Positions 12,153-34,500 of a DNA stretch of 64,000 nucleotides are shown here, in pieces. Position numbers and translations under genes: made by a program. The stretch lies in NCBI GenBank assembly GCA_014526335.1, contig JACTAT010000010.1, positions 3,853,253 to 3,917,252 on the forward strand, written 5' to 3'. The notes beneath the pieces were generated by a model. The model was not told the DNA's origin. It did not search any database and saw only the letters and a list, made by a program, of their open reading frames with translations. Source of the stretch: Chrysaora quinquecirrha (Eukaryota; Cnidaria; Scyphozoa; Semaeostomeae; Pelagiidae). Position 1 is the first letter of the stretch, and every line of letters starts with the position of its first letter.

Positions 12153-12303
12153 TACCCTGGGTGCCAGAGTCTCTAAGAAAAAAGAAAGGAAAGGGAAAGG
12201 GAGAGACAGAGAGAAGAGAGTATGAAGTTCCTTTTCTCTTCTCATATCATTTTTTTCTTTTTTTTTCTTTTTTTTATTCTTGAAGGCTCTGGCACCCAGG
12301 GTA
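12153..12303. mobile_element. Inverted-repeat element (MITE), 151 bp, with 9-base target duplication
   Basis: Begins TACCCTGGGTGCCAGAG and ends with the exact inverse CTCTGGCACCCAGGGTA. AAATAAGAC flanks it on both sides (12144-12152 and 12304-12312). The interior is a purine run (AAGGGAAAGGGAGAG) followed by a pyrimidine run. A fragment with the same arms is at about 30319-30371. The 9-base duplication suits a Mutator-like origin. Confidence 0.75.
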
Positions 12304-13864
12304 AAATAAGACCAGCAAGACCAATACTATATCAGTCTTCTTCAAGTGGGATACATATCTGTTATTCTAAAATATTATATGTTGGTGGCGTTAGGTAACT
12401 AATTTTGTAGAGTGTTGACGCACATTGATTATCCAAATGACCAAAATAAGACCAGCAAGACCATTATAAGTCTTCTCCAAGTGGGATACATGTCTATTAT
12501 TCGAAAAATATTTTATGTTAGGTCACTAACATCCTTGAAGCTAGAAACAGACTAACAAAAATCGCCAAAATCCATTCTTTAGGAGGGGTGTTACACCCAC
12601 CTGCACCTCATCCCACCCCATGCAACCAGCCCTGCAGAGCAGCCAATAAGGCAGAATGAATTCGCCCAGCTAGGCAAGCCTTTTGACAGTCAAATTAAGA
12701 ATCTCTATTTCTCGCTTTGTTTCATTCAATGAAGAACTAAGAAGAGAAAGAAATGGAAAAATTTCGATATCCCTTCACTATCTTTCATGTCTTCGTCTTT
12801 CTGTTTATTAACGGCTGAAACAATGTATTTCCACATTAAGCCCGAGGGGGGCACTTGATCAAATTTCGTAAGAGACGTGTCGCCCACAGCTCAAGCATCA
12901 ATAACATACCCGACCTGATACCAATATTTTGAAAGATACCTGACCTTATACCTATTTTCCATTCTTCAAACACAAAATCGTGAAAATGGAGACCGTTCCT
13001 TGACTTGACCAACATCGTAAAAATCTACACCGTGACTTCCTTATACCAAAGCCGCGAAAATGGAGACCGTTTCTTTTGCCAAAATTGCGAAAATCGATAC
13101 CGTTCCGGGTGGGACATCCCAAGTACCCAAATTGTACATAGTACCCCGTCCTGGGATATTTTAAGCAACGAAAAAAGCTGGAGCTAAAATATGCCCACTT
13201 AAAAATACCCTGAAAATAATTGTGGATTCAAAATTACCCGAAAAGAACACACCCCGACACTGTTTCTTTTCTCTCTACACAGCTATAACATGGAAAGGAT
13301 GAAAGGAACAATCGTTTCCATAGGACAAAATAATTTACAAAGGAATGTATTCATCGTTACTTATTCCTGTGAATTATTAATGGTTTGAAACAGAAAACTT
13401 GATAAACTTGCTTAACCTGTCACAAATGCATAATGAAATCTACCTCAAGGATTATTAAACATGGAAAGGGCTGAAAAACTGGATAAAATAACGACATGCG
13501 CACAATGTGCCGGGTTTCCAGATTATCGCAAACGGTACGGTTGGTAACGCCTAACGGTCAGCCAGCCGAGTCAGCACGAGAGTGTGTGGTATACATAGCG
13601 TTTATGTGACTGCAACTTCGCGCATTTTTATGCACAGTTGTTAATACACTCTTTTTTATAAGAAACTCGTCTATAAGAAACTCAGTACTGAGAACAATAT
13701 TGGTTAAGAAATTTTCAGTATTCCTCCCAAAATGATAAGAAACTGGCAGGTCTCAACTATCTTTAGAATTAGTAGGGATTTGTAAGGATTTTTTCATTGT
13801 TGTGGATTCATTTCATTCATTACAACTTCTCAAAAAAACAAGATATGCAAAAAATCTGATCCGG

Positions 13865-14085
13865 TGCTGAGATGAATGCTCCCCACTTGCATCCACATTG
13901 CGGAGACAATGTGGCTAAGGCGTCGCATCTTACGGTGGTTCCCGTTACAGGAAATCGCTATTCTCCCATGAGTCTTCCGCCAGCCTCCGGGGGGAGGGAA
14001 TATCCGGCCCCCAGACCTGCTAACGCAATGGATACCCCTATGCTTTCACTTCCAACTCATGACACCGAATCAATTGAGTGATAGC
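13865..14085 (-). repeat. Diverged dispersed repeat, SINE-like, shared with 60890-61090
   Basis: Read on the minus strand, both copies share GTAAGAT, then GTGGATGCAAGTGGG, and both finish GGATC(A/G)GATTTTT. The copy here has a local hairpin CCACATTG / CAATGTGG. The T-run end would fit a Pol III transcript. No family name can be assigned; the open frame across the copy at 60836-61132 is not shared in frame, so protein coding is unlikely. Confidence 0.45.
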
Positions 14086-15381
14086 AACTCATTCATGCCA
14101 CAGATTATTTTCCATTCAATCTGATGAGTACGGTAATTCACTCATCGCGCATGCGTCAAGAACATTATGCCTGTTCATGAGACAAATAATTATCCACTTG
14201 TAAATTCATTTTTATTTTTGTTTCTCAATTCATAAATCATTGTTCAGTCATTTTAAAATTTTTCAAATTTCAAAATTAAGTTGAAAATGATAAAGTTTTT
14301 ACGTCTCGAATAAAATACTCCGCATTACGTCATGATCATAAGCATGCATAAATCTACCACGTTCTAGGGCTGATCTGAAAACGAGGTAGATTAATGATGG
14401 GAGCTGAAAACATGGAAAACAGAAACAGAGACACCAAAAAAGATTCGTTCAGAGTTTAGGTTCAGGATATCTACCGAAAAACTCGATGCTTGATCACAAA
14501 TCATCAAACGTCTATTTATCTCTCCGGAAATAATAATATCTGAAGGATTATTGCTGCATTTTGCAAAAAGTTTTGAGAATTTGATGCTTGATAAGACTTC
14601 GGCTAAGGAGGGCCTAGCCAAGTCTAGCATCTAGTCCACCACTCCGAGAGGCCGACCCAAAGGGACTGAATTACTGGACTTGAATGACTGAAAAGCACAG
14701 TAAGCATGATGCTGATAAGACTGTCGACTGGCGTGAAATCATCAACAGTTCGATCGATCTGCAAGTCCATTCACAAGCTTTCAAATCAGAAAAACTCTTT
14801 AGAATGTTCTAAGAAGATTCGTTTCTTCTCTGCTGCTGGTAATATATGATATGAAATGGTGATATGATATGTAATATACGATATAAAAAATTTGCACTTC
14901 AAATGCCACACTCCAACTCCAAGCCATGCCTACTTCCATACCCATTTTGTGTGTTTCTTATGAAAAAACGTCTTACAGTATAATACAAAATGAGTCTATA
15001 TGGTATTGAGCTGTATCTGCCAGGGTGTATTCCATGTTACCGTCAGGCTGGAGAATACGCCAACCAAATCAGACTTCATGCCAAAAGAAACAATAGATCT
15101 ATTGTTCTACAATTTAAACAATAGTCTAGGCTATTGTTTTTTTTGAAAAATCCACGCCAGTACGCCAATAGAATTTCAGACTCCACACCGGAGATCTCGT
15201 GTAGGCTACATGGAATGCACACTGTTGTATCTCTGATCTGAATAATCTATTCTCCCCATTGATTAAGCTCTCCAAATTATAAGAAAGGGGGGGTCTCTTT
15301 GCCCTTCCTGAAATTCCAGTGCACAGAAAATTTCATTTCGCAAAGCTTTTCTTACCTTTAATTCTAACTTTTTCTTTTTAG

Positions 15382-25588
<10,207 letters not shown>

Positions 25589-26149
25589 GTAAATCCTTCC
25601 TTGGCCTAATTTCGTGTTTTATACTTTGCAACTAACGAATTTCAAACTTGTTTTGAAAGGAAAATGACACGAATTAAGTAAGAAATAGCAACTCACCTAC
25701 TTAAGTCCAATAGTTCGGCATATTTCTTTCTTTGAAACCTCATAAGATGCATGAAAAGAACCAAAAGAATAGTAGAGTACCAAAAGATAGGCCGACATTG
25801 CCTTTTGTAAAGGCAGGCAAAAGTGATACCCAAGACTGACTTTAATGCAAAGATGCAGTTCAAACCAGTTTGAAGCAGTCAGCTTATTTTAACCTCCCCT
25901 GGGAATTTGAAATGCACCTTTTCAATTGTCTTCAGTTGTATAACTTTCAAGTATTTTCAAGGCATTCCAAACTTTTTGTTGTCCATTTCCTTTGGTCTCG
26001 TTAGAATAGTTAAAAACATGCCAAAATCATTCGGTCAAGGGCCATTTGGGCATTTTCCTTTTACAGACCCCTCAGATCCCTCTCAGATAGAAAAAAATGT
26101 ATTTTTCGGCTACCCCTGAGAAGAAAGGAGAGATTCATTAGGCCTACAA

Positions 26150-26418
26150 ACCTAAGGCTCTTGGTGAACGTTAAACATTGTTCCTCAAACATCTGGAATT
26201 TGTTTTTTAAACAAACTTTCTTACCGTTTGCCACATCGTAAAACATTGCTCGTGAAGCATTTTGCTTGTGACAAGCAGAAAATGGTTTTGAAGTTTTTAA
26301 AAGCAATTCTAAGCAATTCTGCTAGTCAAGCAATGTTTTCTAGTTTGGCCATTGCTTGATAAGCAAATTTCAAATGTTTGATGAACAATGTTTGATGGTT
26401 TTGACCAAGGCCTTTAGG
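26150..26418. mobile_element. Copy of the CAAACATTG/CAATGTTTG inverted-repeat family
   Basis: Begins near CCTAAGGCTCTTGGTGAACG and ends CAATGTTTGATGGTTTTGACCAAGGCCTTTAGG; the interior TTGCTTGTGACAAGCAGAA matches the family. If the reductase transcript ends at the AATAAA at 26678, this copy lies inside its 3' UTR. Confidence 0.55.
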
Positions 26419-26603
26419 TTCTCCGCTGAAAACTGGAAATTTTCGCCAGGGTCTTCGTCATAATGTGTCGCAGTATTTCGCACAGGTCGTCAAAATAAAG
26501 CTTTTTAGGATTTCTGAAGTTGCAGAGTATAAACGAAAAAAGGCTGGAAGGGTTTTGACGCCTCCTAAATATTGAACAAAGTTGAAAACATTTTATGTGT
26601 TTT

Positions 26604-26647
26604 ATGACGATGAAAATATAAACTTTTAAAAGATATTTTTGTCTGAA
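26604..26647 (+). ncRNA. SECIS element core in the thioredoxin reductase 3' UTR
   Basis: The quartet strands are TGAC at 26605-26608 (within ATGAC) and TGAA at 26644-26647, giving the tandem G.A/A.G pairs of a SECIS. Helix II is 11 continuous pairs, GATGAAAATAT (26609-26619) with ATATTTTTGTC (26633-26643), allowing two G-U pairs. The apical loop begins AAA (26620-26622), which supplies the unpaired A pair at the required distance. Helix I is weak by eye. It lies about 1.0 kb after the UGA and 30 bases before AATAAA. Confidence 0.85.
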
Positions 26648-26677
26648 CTCAACTGAATATAAATTGTAATTTTATCA

Positions 26678-26683
26678 AATAAA
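26678..26683 (+). terminator. Polyadenylation signal of thioredoxin reductase
   Basis: AATAAA 30 bases past the SECIS core, followed within 20-45 bases by GT/T-rich sequence (TTTTTGTAATTGATGTC, CTTGTTTTTC). This places the SECIS inside the 3' UTR. Confidence 0.65.
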
Positions 26684-26936
26684 AATCAAGAAATTTTTGT
26701 AATTGATGTCATTGAAAACTTGTTTTTCATTCTTATTTTTCATTTCATATTTATATATCATTAAATGTTTCCTATAGCAAAACTTTTCTGAGAATCGACA
26801 GAACAACAACATAAATACAAAGAGTAACATTTAAAAAGCTTTAATACAAAAATATATATACAATTACTTTTCAAAACTCATAAAATATTCCACCATATAA
26901 ATAGTTTTTTATGTCAAAAAATTGTCTTTGAATACA

Positions 26937-27222
26937 AAACTTTTGTAGTTTGCGAAATTTTTACAACTCCGCTAACCCTTAAGCAGATCTGTAGAAACCT
27001 TCTGTAGTTTACGAAATTTTTTCAACTCTGCTAACCCTTAAGCAGATCTGTACAAAACTTCTGTTGTTTACGAAATTTTTACAACTCTGCTAACCCTTAA
27101 GCAGATCTGTAGAAACCTTCTGTAGTTTACGAAATTTTTTCAACTCTACTAACCCTTAAGCAGATCTGTAGAAAGCTTCTGCAGTTAACGAAATTTTTAC
27201 AACTCTGCAAAGCATTGATCAG
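26937..27222. repeat. 59-bp tandem repeat, about five units
   Basis: Units start at about 26937, 26995, 27054, 27113 and 27172. Each carries GTAGTTTACGAAATTTTT, AACTCTGCTAACCC and TTAAGCAGATCTGTAG with a few substitutions. It lies between the convergent reductase and astacin genes. Confidence 0.85.
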
Positions 27223-27880
27223 CCCTACAGCAAGGTCATGGCCCAAGACCCCATAAGGTATTAAATGGAATTAGTCTTCAAGGCAAAACGCCTGAGGTGG
27301 ATCACATCCCTTATCAGCTAATTATTAAATATTCCACAGGTTGAAAAAGCAGGAAAACTTAAAACTTATAATCTTACATAATCTTTGACAGTCCACAATC
27401 TCCTAACAAGTCATGCATAATTAAGAACTTAAAATTAAGTTGATAATTTCCCACCCAAAGGGTCTGTCTTATAAACGAGGCTTAGCCTGAAGGGTTGAGC
27501 CATAATCTGGTTTGATTCAATAAATACATTTCTTAGCTTTAATAATATTTAAACGTTCCTCCACATATATATATACAATATTTTGTTAATTTCATTTAAC
27601 ATATCCTATCACAAAACAGCAGCTAACAAGTTTGATTTTTACTATCCATCTATGTTAATCAAATTTCTCCATGCATTTCAAAATTAGAATTGGTTTAATG
27701 TTCTAGTTTGTTAAATCGAATCTAAGCCATATCATAATTAGACAGAAAGAATTCTAACTATATTCACATATTTATAGATGTACATCTCATGTCAGCGTTA
27801 TTACTATTAAGGGAAGATATCATTAAAACCTAGCGTCCTTTCTAAGACGTTTTTTGTAGAATTTCAGAAGGGCCTAAAAC

Positions 27881-28257
27881 CCAAGAGGGTTAGATACTCA
27901 TTAACTTTCAATACGGGGGGTCCATGCAAATATTTGGGGTCCGAAATCTTAAGCTTATTCAATATTTGGGGTCTGTCAATTATAAAATGGACAAAATTCA
28001 ATATTTGGGGTCCACAAATCTGAAGGAAGAATCTTGCGATCTGATGCCATTTATTACAATGACCCATCCAGCTACCAAGAGCTTATAAATTGTAAATTGT
28101 CATGAAACTGATGGCTAAACTCGAGAAAACACTTTAGGTGTCCAAAAATAGATATCAATATTTGGGGTCTCCAAAACATTAAACTTAATATTTGGGGGTC
28201 TGCAAGGAAATAGTGGCATGGACCCCCCCGTATTGAAAGTTAGTGAGTACCCCCCTG
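27881..28257. mobile_element. Mutator-like MITE, 377 bp, with 10-base target duplication
   Basis: GGCCTAAAAC stands directly before (27871-27880) and after (28258-28267). The ends are inverted copies of about 45-50 bases, built around ACTCATTAACTTTCAATACG, a G-run and GTCCATGC. The interior repeats AATATTTGGGGTC five or six times. No coding capacity. It lies 130 bases downstream of the astacin stop codon. Confidence 0.8.
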
Positions 28258-28386
28258 GGCCTAAAACGTCCTTCAAAAGAATCCACACTTTGATGTATTT
28301 TCAACCGAGTTCTTTGTTGAATTTCAAAATATCTTACCAGTAGCCTGTGAAACTTTTCTGTGTTTATATTCGGTGTTTGGGCAATA

Positions 28387-28562
28387 TTACCGGCTGATGA
28401 TATTCCGGTTCGTTTTTACCGCACATCCATATAGTTCCAGTCTGAGACAAACGTCTTTGGAGTCCGACCAACTCAAAGGATTAATACCAATGTACCGTGC
28501 TATGACGGGTTTCGGAACGTGTTCTTGACAATCGAATGTGCATCAGTATTTCCATTGAAGAT
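28387..28562 (-). pseudogene. Last F5/8C exon with a one-base frame break
   Basis: The frame [19 protein letters not shown] runs into TAG, while [17 protein letters not shown] and CLRLELYGC follow in the next frame to a TAA at 28387-28389. Length 176 where 177 is needed. The break is in the GGGTTT/AAACCC run near 28504-28513. Either a recent deletion or an assembly base loss. Confidence 0.85.
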
Positions 28563-31500
28563 CTAGAAGAAAGAAATACTAAGTATAAATATCATACCCT
28601 GTAAAGCATATCTGTCTTGTAAATGGACATTAATTAAACTAGGTATGGGTAAGGTTGGTACCTAGCCTAAGGTATCGAAACGGTATCGCGTGCAGTAAGA
28701 GCTCCAATAAGAGAGAAACAGGCCTGTCATTTGACGGAGGTGGTGAAGTTGTCCACATAAATACAAGCACCAAAGTTTAACTGAATACCTGCTCACAGAC
28801 CCTGCTTCCACGAGAGAAACTTGATGGGTTCTGGTCCAACCCAGAGCCAGTTGTGGCTCTTTTCAAACGCGTTTACACGAGAAGAAGTGGGTCAGTTCCG
28901 ATCCGATTTTTTAAGTTCATGCATGCGCTACCACACTTCTTGCTACAAAATCGCTTTGAATTTTTTTCTTTTTATCACAGCAGCATCTTGTGGGGTGGGG
29001 GCTAAACGGAAAATTCAATTTATCTTCGACAAATGATGTGCTCTTGTAGGCTTTATTCCTTAACTTTTAGCCATGTTTTGTATCCGTACCAGTTTGGATC
29101 CGATTAAAGCGTTTACACAGGATCCAAACAAAGCCAAAGACGAGCTGACTCTACTTCTGAACAGACCCAAAACTGGCTCAAAACAGAGCAAGACAAGGTA
29201 CACGGATCCAAGAAATCCCGTGTAAAAGGAAGGCGTTTTCGAGCAAAAACTGCCTCTAGCTTTTCTCGTGTAAACGGGGTCACAATTATACCTCACATTT
29301 ATTGCAATTAAAAGCTTCTTTACCTTAGCTTTTCTCTCTTCATTCATGGCCGTCCATTTTCCGCCATCTTTCTTATAAAACAATCGATATTTGTTGACCC
29401 AGCTCTTGAGATTCCTGAAGCCTTGTGTAGCGATAGAGACGACATTCATTTCACGGCCTAAGTCAACCTAGAAGTAAAAATAGAGCGTATAAGGCATAAG
29501 AGAACTCAATAAGCAACGAAATAATTCTTCAAACAGAAACCTATCTCGAGTCTCCCTGGAATCACTGAAATAGGCTCCCAGCGCATGTAAACCACTTAAA
29601 CACGCCCCCGGCGTTTACTGGAAGCACTAAGTTAAGCGGTGGCCAAACGATCAAACATTGTTGGTCAAACATTTGAAATGCGCTTGTCAAGCAAAATGTT
29701 TGTCCGTTTGGCCACGTCCAAAAACATTGCTTGTCCAACGTTCTTTCCAAACATTTCTTTTATTATTGTCAAACTTCAACAACGTTTGCAACATTTCGGC
29801 ACCTAGCAAAATTTCTAAACAACAATACATTCGTGCTTGCGCTTGCGCATAAGCAATGACTTCGTTGTTCCAAATGTTGGACAATAATGTTTTTGGACGA
29901 TGTCAGACTGCCAAACATTTTCATCATAAACACCGAACGAGGAAAAAGGTTTGAGCAGAAAATTGGATGAAATTCTAGCAAATTTCAAATTCATACACAG
30001 TATTCATACCTTGAGGTAATGCCTTGTAGGTAGAGCATTGGGATCAACGCACCACGCACTGTTGTTATTCAGTCTTGCGAATTCTGGTCGGTAAAGTAAT
30101 GTCTTCATTGATGTCGCCATCATTCGACGATCATTTATGATTCCCGCTTCAAGCCCTAGCGGTTTTGCCGACTTTGCACAAACTTTATCTGAAAAGATAT
30201 GGGTATACTTTTTATTAGAAGTTGGGTATACTTTACACATACTTTATCTTGAAAGAAACGGGTATATTTACAGAATGCATGGAAGTTTTTTTGTGGAGCT
30301 GAATGTACGGGCTTTCCGTGGGTGCCAGAGTCTCTAAGACTGTAGGAAGGAGAGCTCTGGCATCCAAGGTAGTGCTGGCTCGTTCGACGGGCAGTGCTAT
30401 ACTTTACGTAAGTAAGAGCCTATGATGTCAATTAATATTATCATTATCTGCAACCTATTATTATCTTTATAAGCAATATTTTAAGAATTTAATATTTGCT
30501 TGCTTTGTTAGTATTGAAGCGGCCCAAGCAAGATAAGCTCAGCTTTTCTTGGGCCGTGTAGAATACATTTTGTTATTGTAAATTGTATTTCTGCGAATAA
30601 AAATGAATTGAATTGAATTGAAAAGTGCTTTGTTTGTGACTAACCGGTTAAGCATTTAGCTAGAGAAGCAAGTATCGGGATGAGTTATTTACAGGAATCA
30701 CTGATAATGTGAATCATAAGAAAGAAAAGAAAAATGAAAAACGTTTTACCTTCACAAGATCCATCTTTGAATGACACATCATCAATTGCAAAATCACTCA
30801 AGTAGCTGCCTGGGTGCATAGCTTCAAAAACAACCTAGAAATGTAAGAAAAACTTAAAGTGGCTGTGAATTTAAAACAATTGCACAGTAGGCTAATTCCT
30901 GGAATGGCCAGATCACTGGGTAAAGATCCAAACGAGGTTTGATGCTTGGTTTGGAATGGCAAGCCAAGGTTAGCCAAAGTTAAGCCGATCCAACTATAAC
31001 CAAATAGAAAAACAAAACCGAATCAAGCTGCAACAAATCCAAGCCAAGCCGAGGACCAAGGCAAGCCAAACCATGCAAAGACAAGTCAAGTCAAGTCAAG
31101 TCAGGTCAGGTCAGGTCAGGTCAGGTCAGGTCAGATCAGGTCAGGTCAGTTCAAGTCAAGTCAAGTCAAGTCAAGTCAAGTCAAGTCAAGTCAAGCTAAG
31201 TCAAATCAAGTCGAGTAAAGTCAAGTCAAGTCTTGTCAAGTCAAGTCAAGTCAAGTCAGGCCAAGTCAATTCAGGTCAGGTCAGGTCAGGTCTGTCAGGT
31301 CAAGTCAAGTCAAATCAGGTCAAGTCAAGTCAAGTCAAGTCAAGTCAAGCCTAGCCAAGCCAAGCCAAGCTAAGCCAAGCCATGTCAATTCAAGTCAAAT
31401 CAAGTAAAATCAAATCAGGTCAAGTGAAGTCAAATAAAGCAAAGCCAAGCAAGGCCAATCCAAGCCAAGCAGAGCCAATCCAAATAAAGGCAAGTCAAGC

Positions 31501-34500
31501 GAAGCAAGGCTAAGGTAAATCAAACCAAACAAATCCGAACCAAACAAAGAAACCAAAATAAATCCAGATTAATCGAATGAAACCAACCTTATATGTATCA
31601 GATCCTTTGATTGTCAATCGAACTCTCTTCCAATCTTTTCCCATGCTCCCAGATGTCTCCCAAATCGTTTTCTCGAGGTTATTTCCAATAAAACGTTGTT
31701 TCACAGCAAATGTTCCAATTTTAGCTCCATTCAAATTAATCCAAAAAGTCATGCATTTCTCACTGTCAGTTGACTGTGGATGAAACGTTGGGCTTGAGAA
31801 TCGAGCAACCATTCCTTTGCTGGCAGGAAAGAGCTTTCAGTGTATAAATAATATCCTAGAAAATAAGAAAAACATAAGTACAATATCAAGTTCAGCTTTA
31901 GCAAGCTCTAATCAAGTTCTGCTTGTCAAGCAATATTTTGCGACATGGCCAAACGGTCCGATATTGTTTGTATAGCAAAATTCAAATGTTTGACAAACAA
32001 TGCTTGACTGCTTGATGTAGGCCGTAATCCCAAGTTTCATTTTTGTGTGTTCTATAACTATTTTCTGAAACTCAAATTGTGTACAATTTGAATCTGAATT
32101 GCACTTCATTTTAGCTTGTCTTCATTCTAGCCTTTTCAGTTAATTTAGGCCTACAATGCCGCACCCAGGCACTGGACCCCTAGTTTAATGTCCCTTCCGA
32201 AGCAGGGTGGAGTATATTGTCATCCATCTGAAAAGTCACCCATGCAGATGTTGCCCTCATATGACCAAGCTTAATTTCATTGGCCAAACGGAAACTGACA
32301 AAGCCGCTTGGCCACTTACTTTAAAACACTGAAAAAAAAACAATAAAAACACTCACCCCTTCCTGTAGTATGGTCTTGTTTTGGTCCGGTAAACCTTGAA
32401 GGTGTTTCTCCTGATCTCCTTTGCCAATGAAATACATAATTCGACGGTTCGTTGAACCAGTGACAAGGTCCACTTTCGAAGTCGCAATCAAGAGGGCCTA
32501 AAAATAAAAAAGCGTTGGAAAATCTGTTTAATACATCATTTTTCATCATTTAATGATCATTTCAGTGTTAATGAGGTCCGTAAAACGGCTAGCGCTAGGA
32601 AAACAAATAATAAAGGAAATGATCTTTCGGGCCAGCACAAAACTTTGCCTCGGTTTTTCAGAATTAGAACCGCTTTTCATGAATGAATGGCTAACACTAG
32701 GATAGATTTTTTCACAAGTGGCATACCACAATAGATAGGATTAGAACCTGGATAGCAAGACCAGAGAGCCAACGACGTTTCCACTGAGCCATAGAACTCA
32801 ACCAAATCGCCGAGTAACTATTCGAGTCATACAGCCCAAGGCTCGTCTCCCGTTTGCTTTTTGTGTTTCGGCCAATGTTGAGCCTTCTTCAACACCATAC
32901 ATATTTATATATATTTGTCAGAAATGGCGATTACATGGATAGAGGGGTGTCGACGTTTTAGAAATAGACCATCTGTTTTTCCTTGAAATCGTCAAATGTC
33001 CCTTATTATGCTTGATTTCCACTTCAGAGTTTTCGGGAAAATATAGGGGAAATACAAAGTTTATGAAATCAGATATGAACCATGTTTACCTAAATTGCAA
33101 TGTCTTTTCTTGCAGACAGCGGTATCAGTGGCTTCTCCATTGCAGTTTTGACCACCGTATTTAGGTGCTGGATCCGTGCAACGTCTCGTTCTCGATCTAA
33201 CGCCTTCACCACATGTAACTGAACACGAAGACCATGATGACCAGCGACCCCAGTGCCCATCAACTGGAGCTAAAAAGGAAATTTCGTTGAAATTGATATT
33301 TCTAGTACAATTGCATGAAAAAATCTAAGTGATGAAGAACATTCCAGATTTGTTTGTCAAACACAATGTTTGAACGTTTGGCTACATTGCAAAACATTGC
33401 TTGTCAAACATTTTGCACTTGATAAAGAATCAATGAATGAATGAAGGTTTAAAAAACATTGCTGAGCGAATTCTGCTTGTCAAGCAATGTCTTGTGATTT
33501 GGCCATAAAATGTTTGACAATGTTTGATCGTTTGAGCCACGTCAAACATTTTTTCTTGTGGCGTCAAGCAAAGAATGTTTTAAGAACTTCAAAACATCCC
33601 GCAAGGCTTTTGCCAATTTATATTTGTCAAGCGATGGTTGTGACGAGGCCAAACATTCAAACATTCCTTGTAAAGCAAATTTCAATTGCTTAACGAAAAA
33701 TGTTTGATTGTTTAGCCAGAGCCTTAAACAGTAAACATACCAAAACATTCAGCGAATGAGCAAACTTGAGACTCTGTTTCAACTCCATGTTTGTTAACTC
33801 TTTTACATTTGGTGACGTCAGATGCTCCACAAAACCTCTGTCGTTGCTTATAGCAACTAGTATCACAAGAGCTCCATTCTGACCATGTGCTCATGTAGTT
33901 TCGTTTTCTGTTCATTTTGTCTAGAAAAACAAAAAACATTGCTTAATTAAAGTTTTATCAGCTTATTTCGTTCATCTGCTAGACATTTGGTATGATAAAG
34001 TATTCTTGTCCGAGTTTTCAGTTGTATCAAATAGACCTTTTCAAAGAAGTCTGGGTCCGTACGGCATTTTTCTGGAAGATGGCGAACATCTTGAGTAAGG
34101 GAATCCTCTCCGTGCAACAACCGTGATTGCGGTCGCTTAAGTAGAGGTTACGCGGCAGTACCTTTCCTAAAGCGACTGCAATACAGATCAATTCACATAC
34201 GGAGAGGATTCCCTCAAGATATCCGCCACCTTTCAGAAATGCCACATCAACCCAGACCTCTTAGGATTGTTTTCGATAGGCCATCACATTGTATTCTGTA
34301 GGCTGAATTAAAAGTGTTTCGGCCTGTTTCTGGCTTTGATCCTCAGAGGGGCTTCAGACAAAAAAGCTTTTATGTAAATCCTAAGATGTTTCGACTTTTC
34401 CTTGCAATATACGCTTTTTTTATAAAGAACCACTTTATAAGGCCTGAAAATTTAAAGAACTTATACTACTAAACAGAAAGTCATTACGGAACTTTTCAAT

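Larger units (their letters stand above)
10688..15381. other. Divergent intergenic region between SLC12A8 and thioredoxin reductase
   Basis: No exon could be assigned. The region must hold the SLC12A8 5' end and probably the first thioredoxin reductase exon(s). Recognised contents: inverted-repeat elements at 11957-12092 and 12153-12303, a diverged SINE-like repeat at 13865-14085, and AT-rich sequence elsewhere. Confidence 0.5.

Noticed and set aside
13872..14081. Plus-strand 69-codon frame as first exon of thioredoxin reductase
   Set aside because: It overlaps the dispersed repeat shared with 61 kb and gives no TrxR or glutaredoxin similarity.
31073..31354. 93-codon QVKSS-repeat frame
   Set aside because: AGTCA pentanucleotide array in an astacin intron.
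31075..31500. CRISPR-like or direct-repeat array
   Set aside because: Units are 5 bases without unique spacers, in a eukaryotic intron; simple-sequence repeat.
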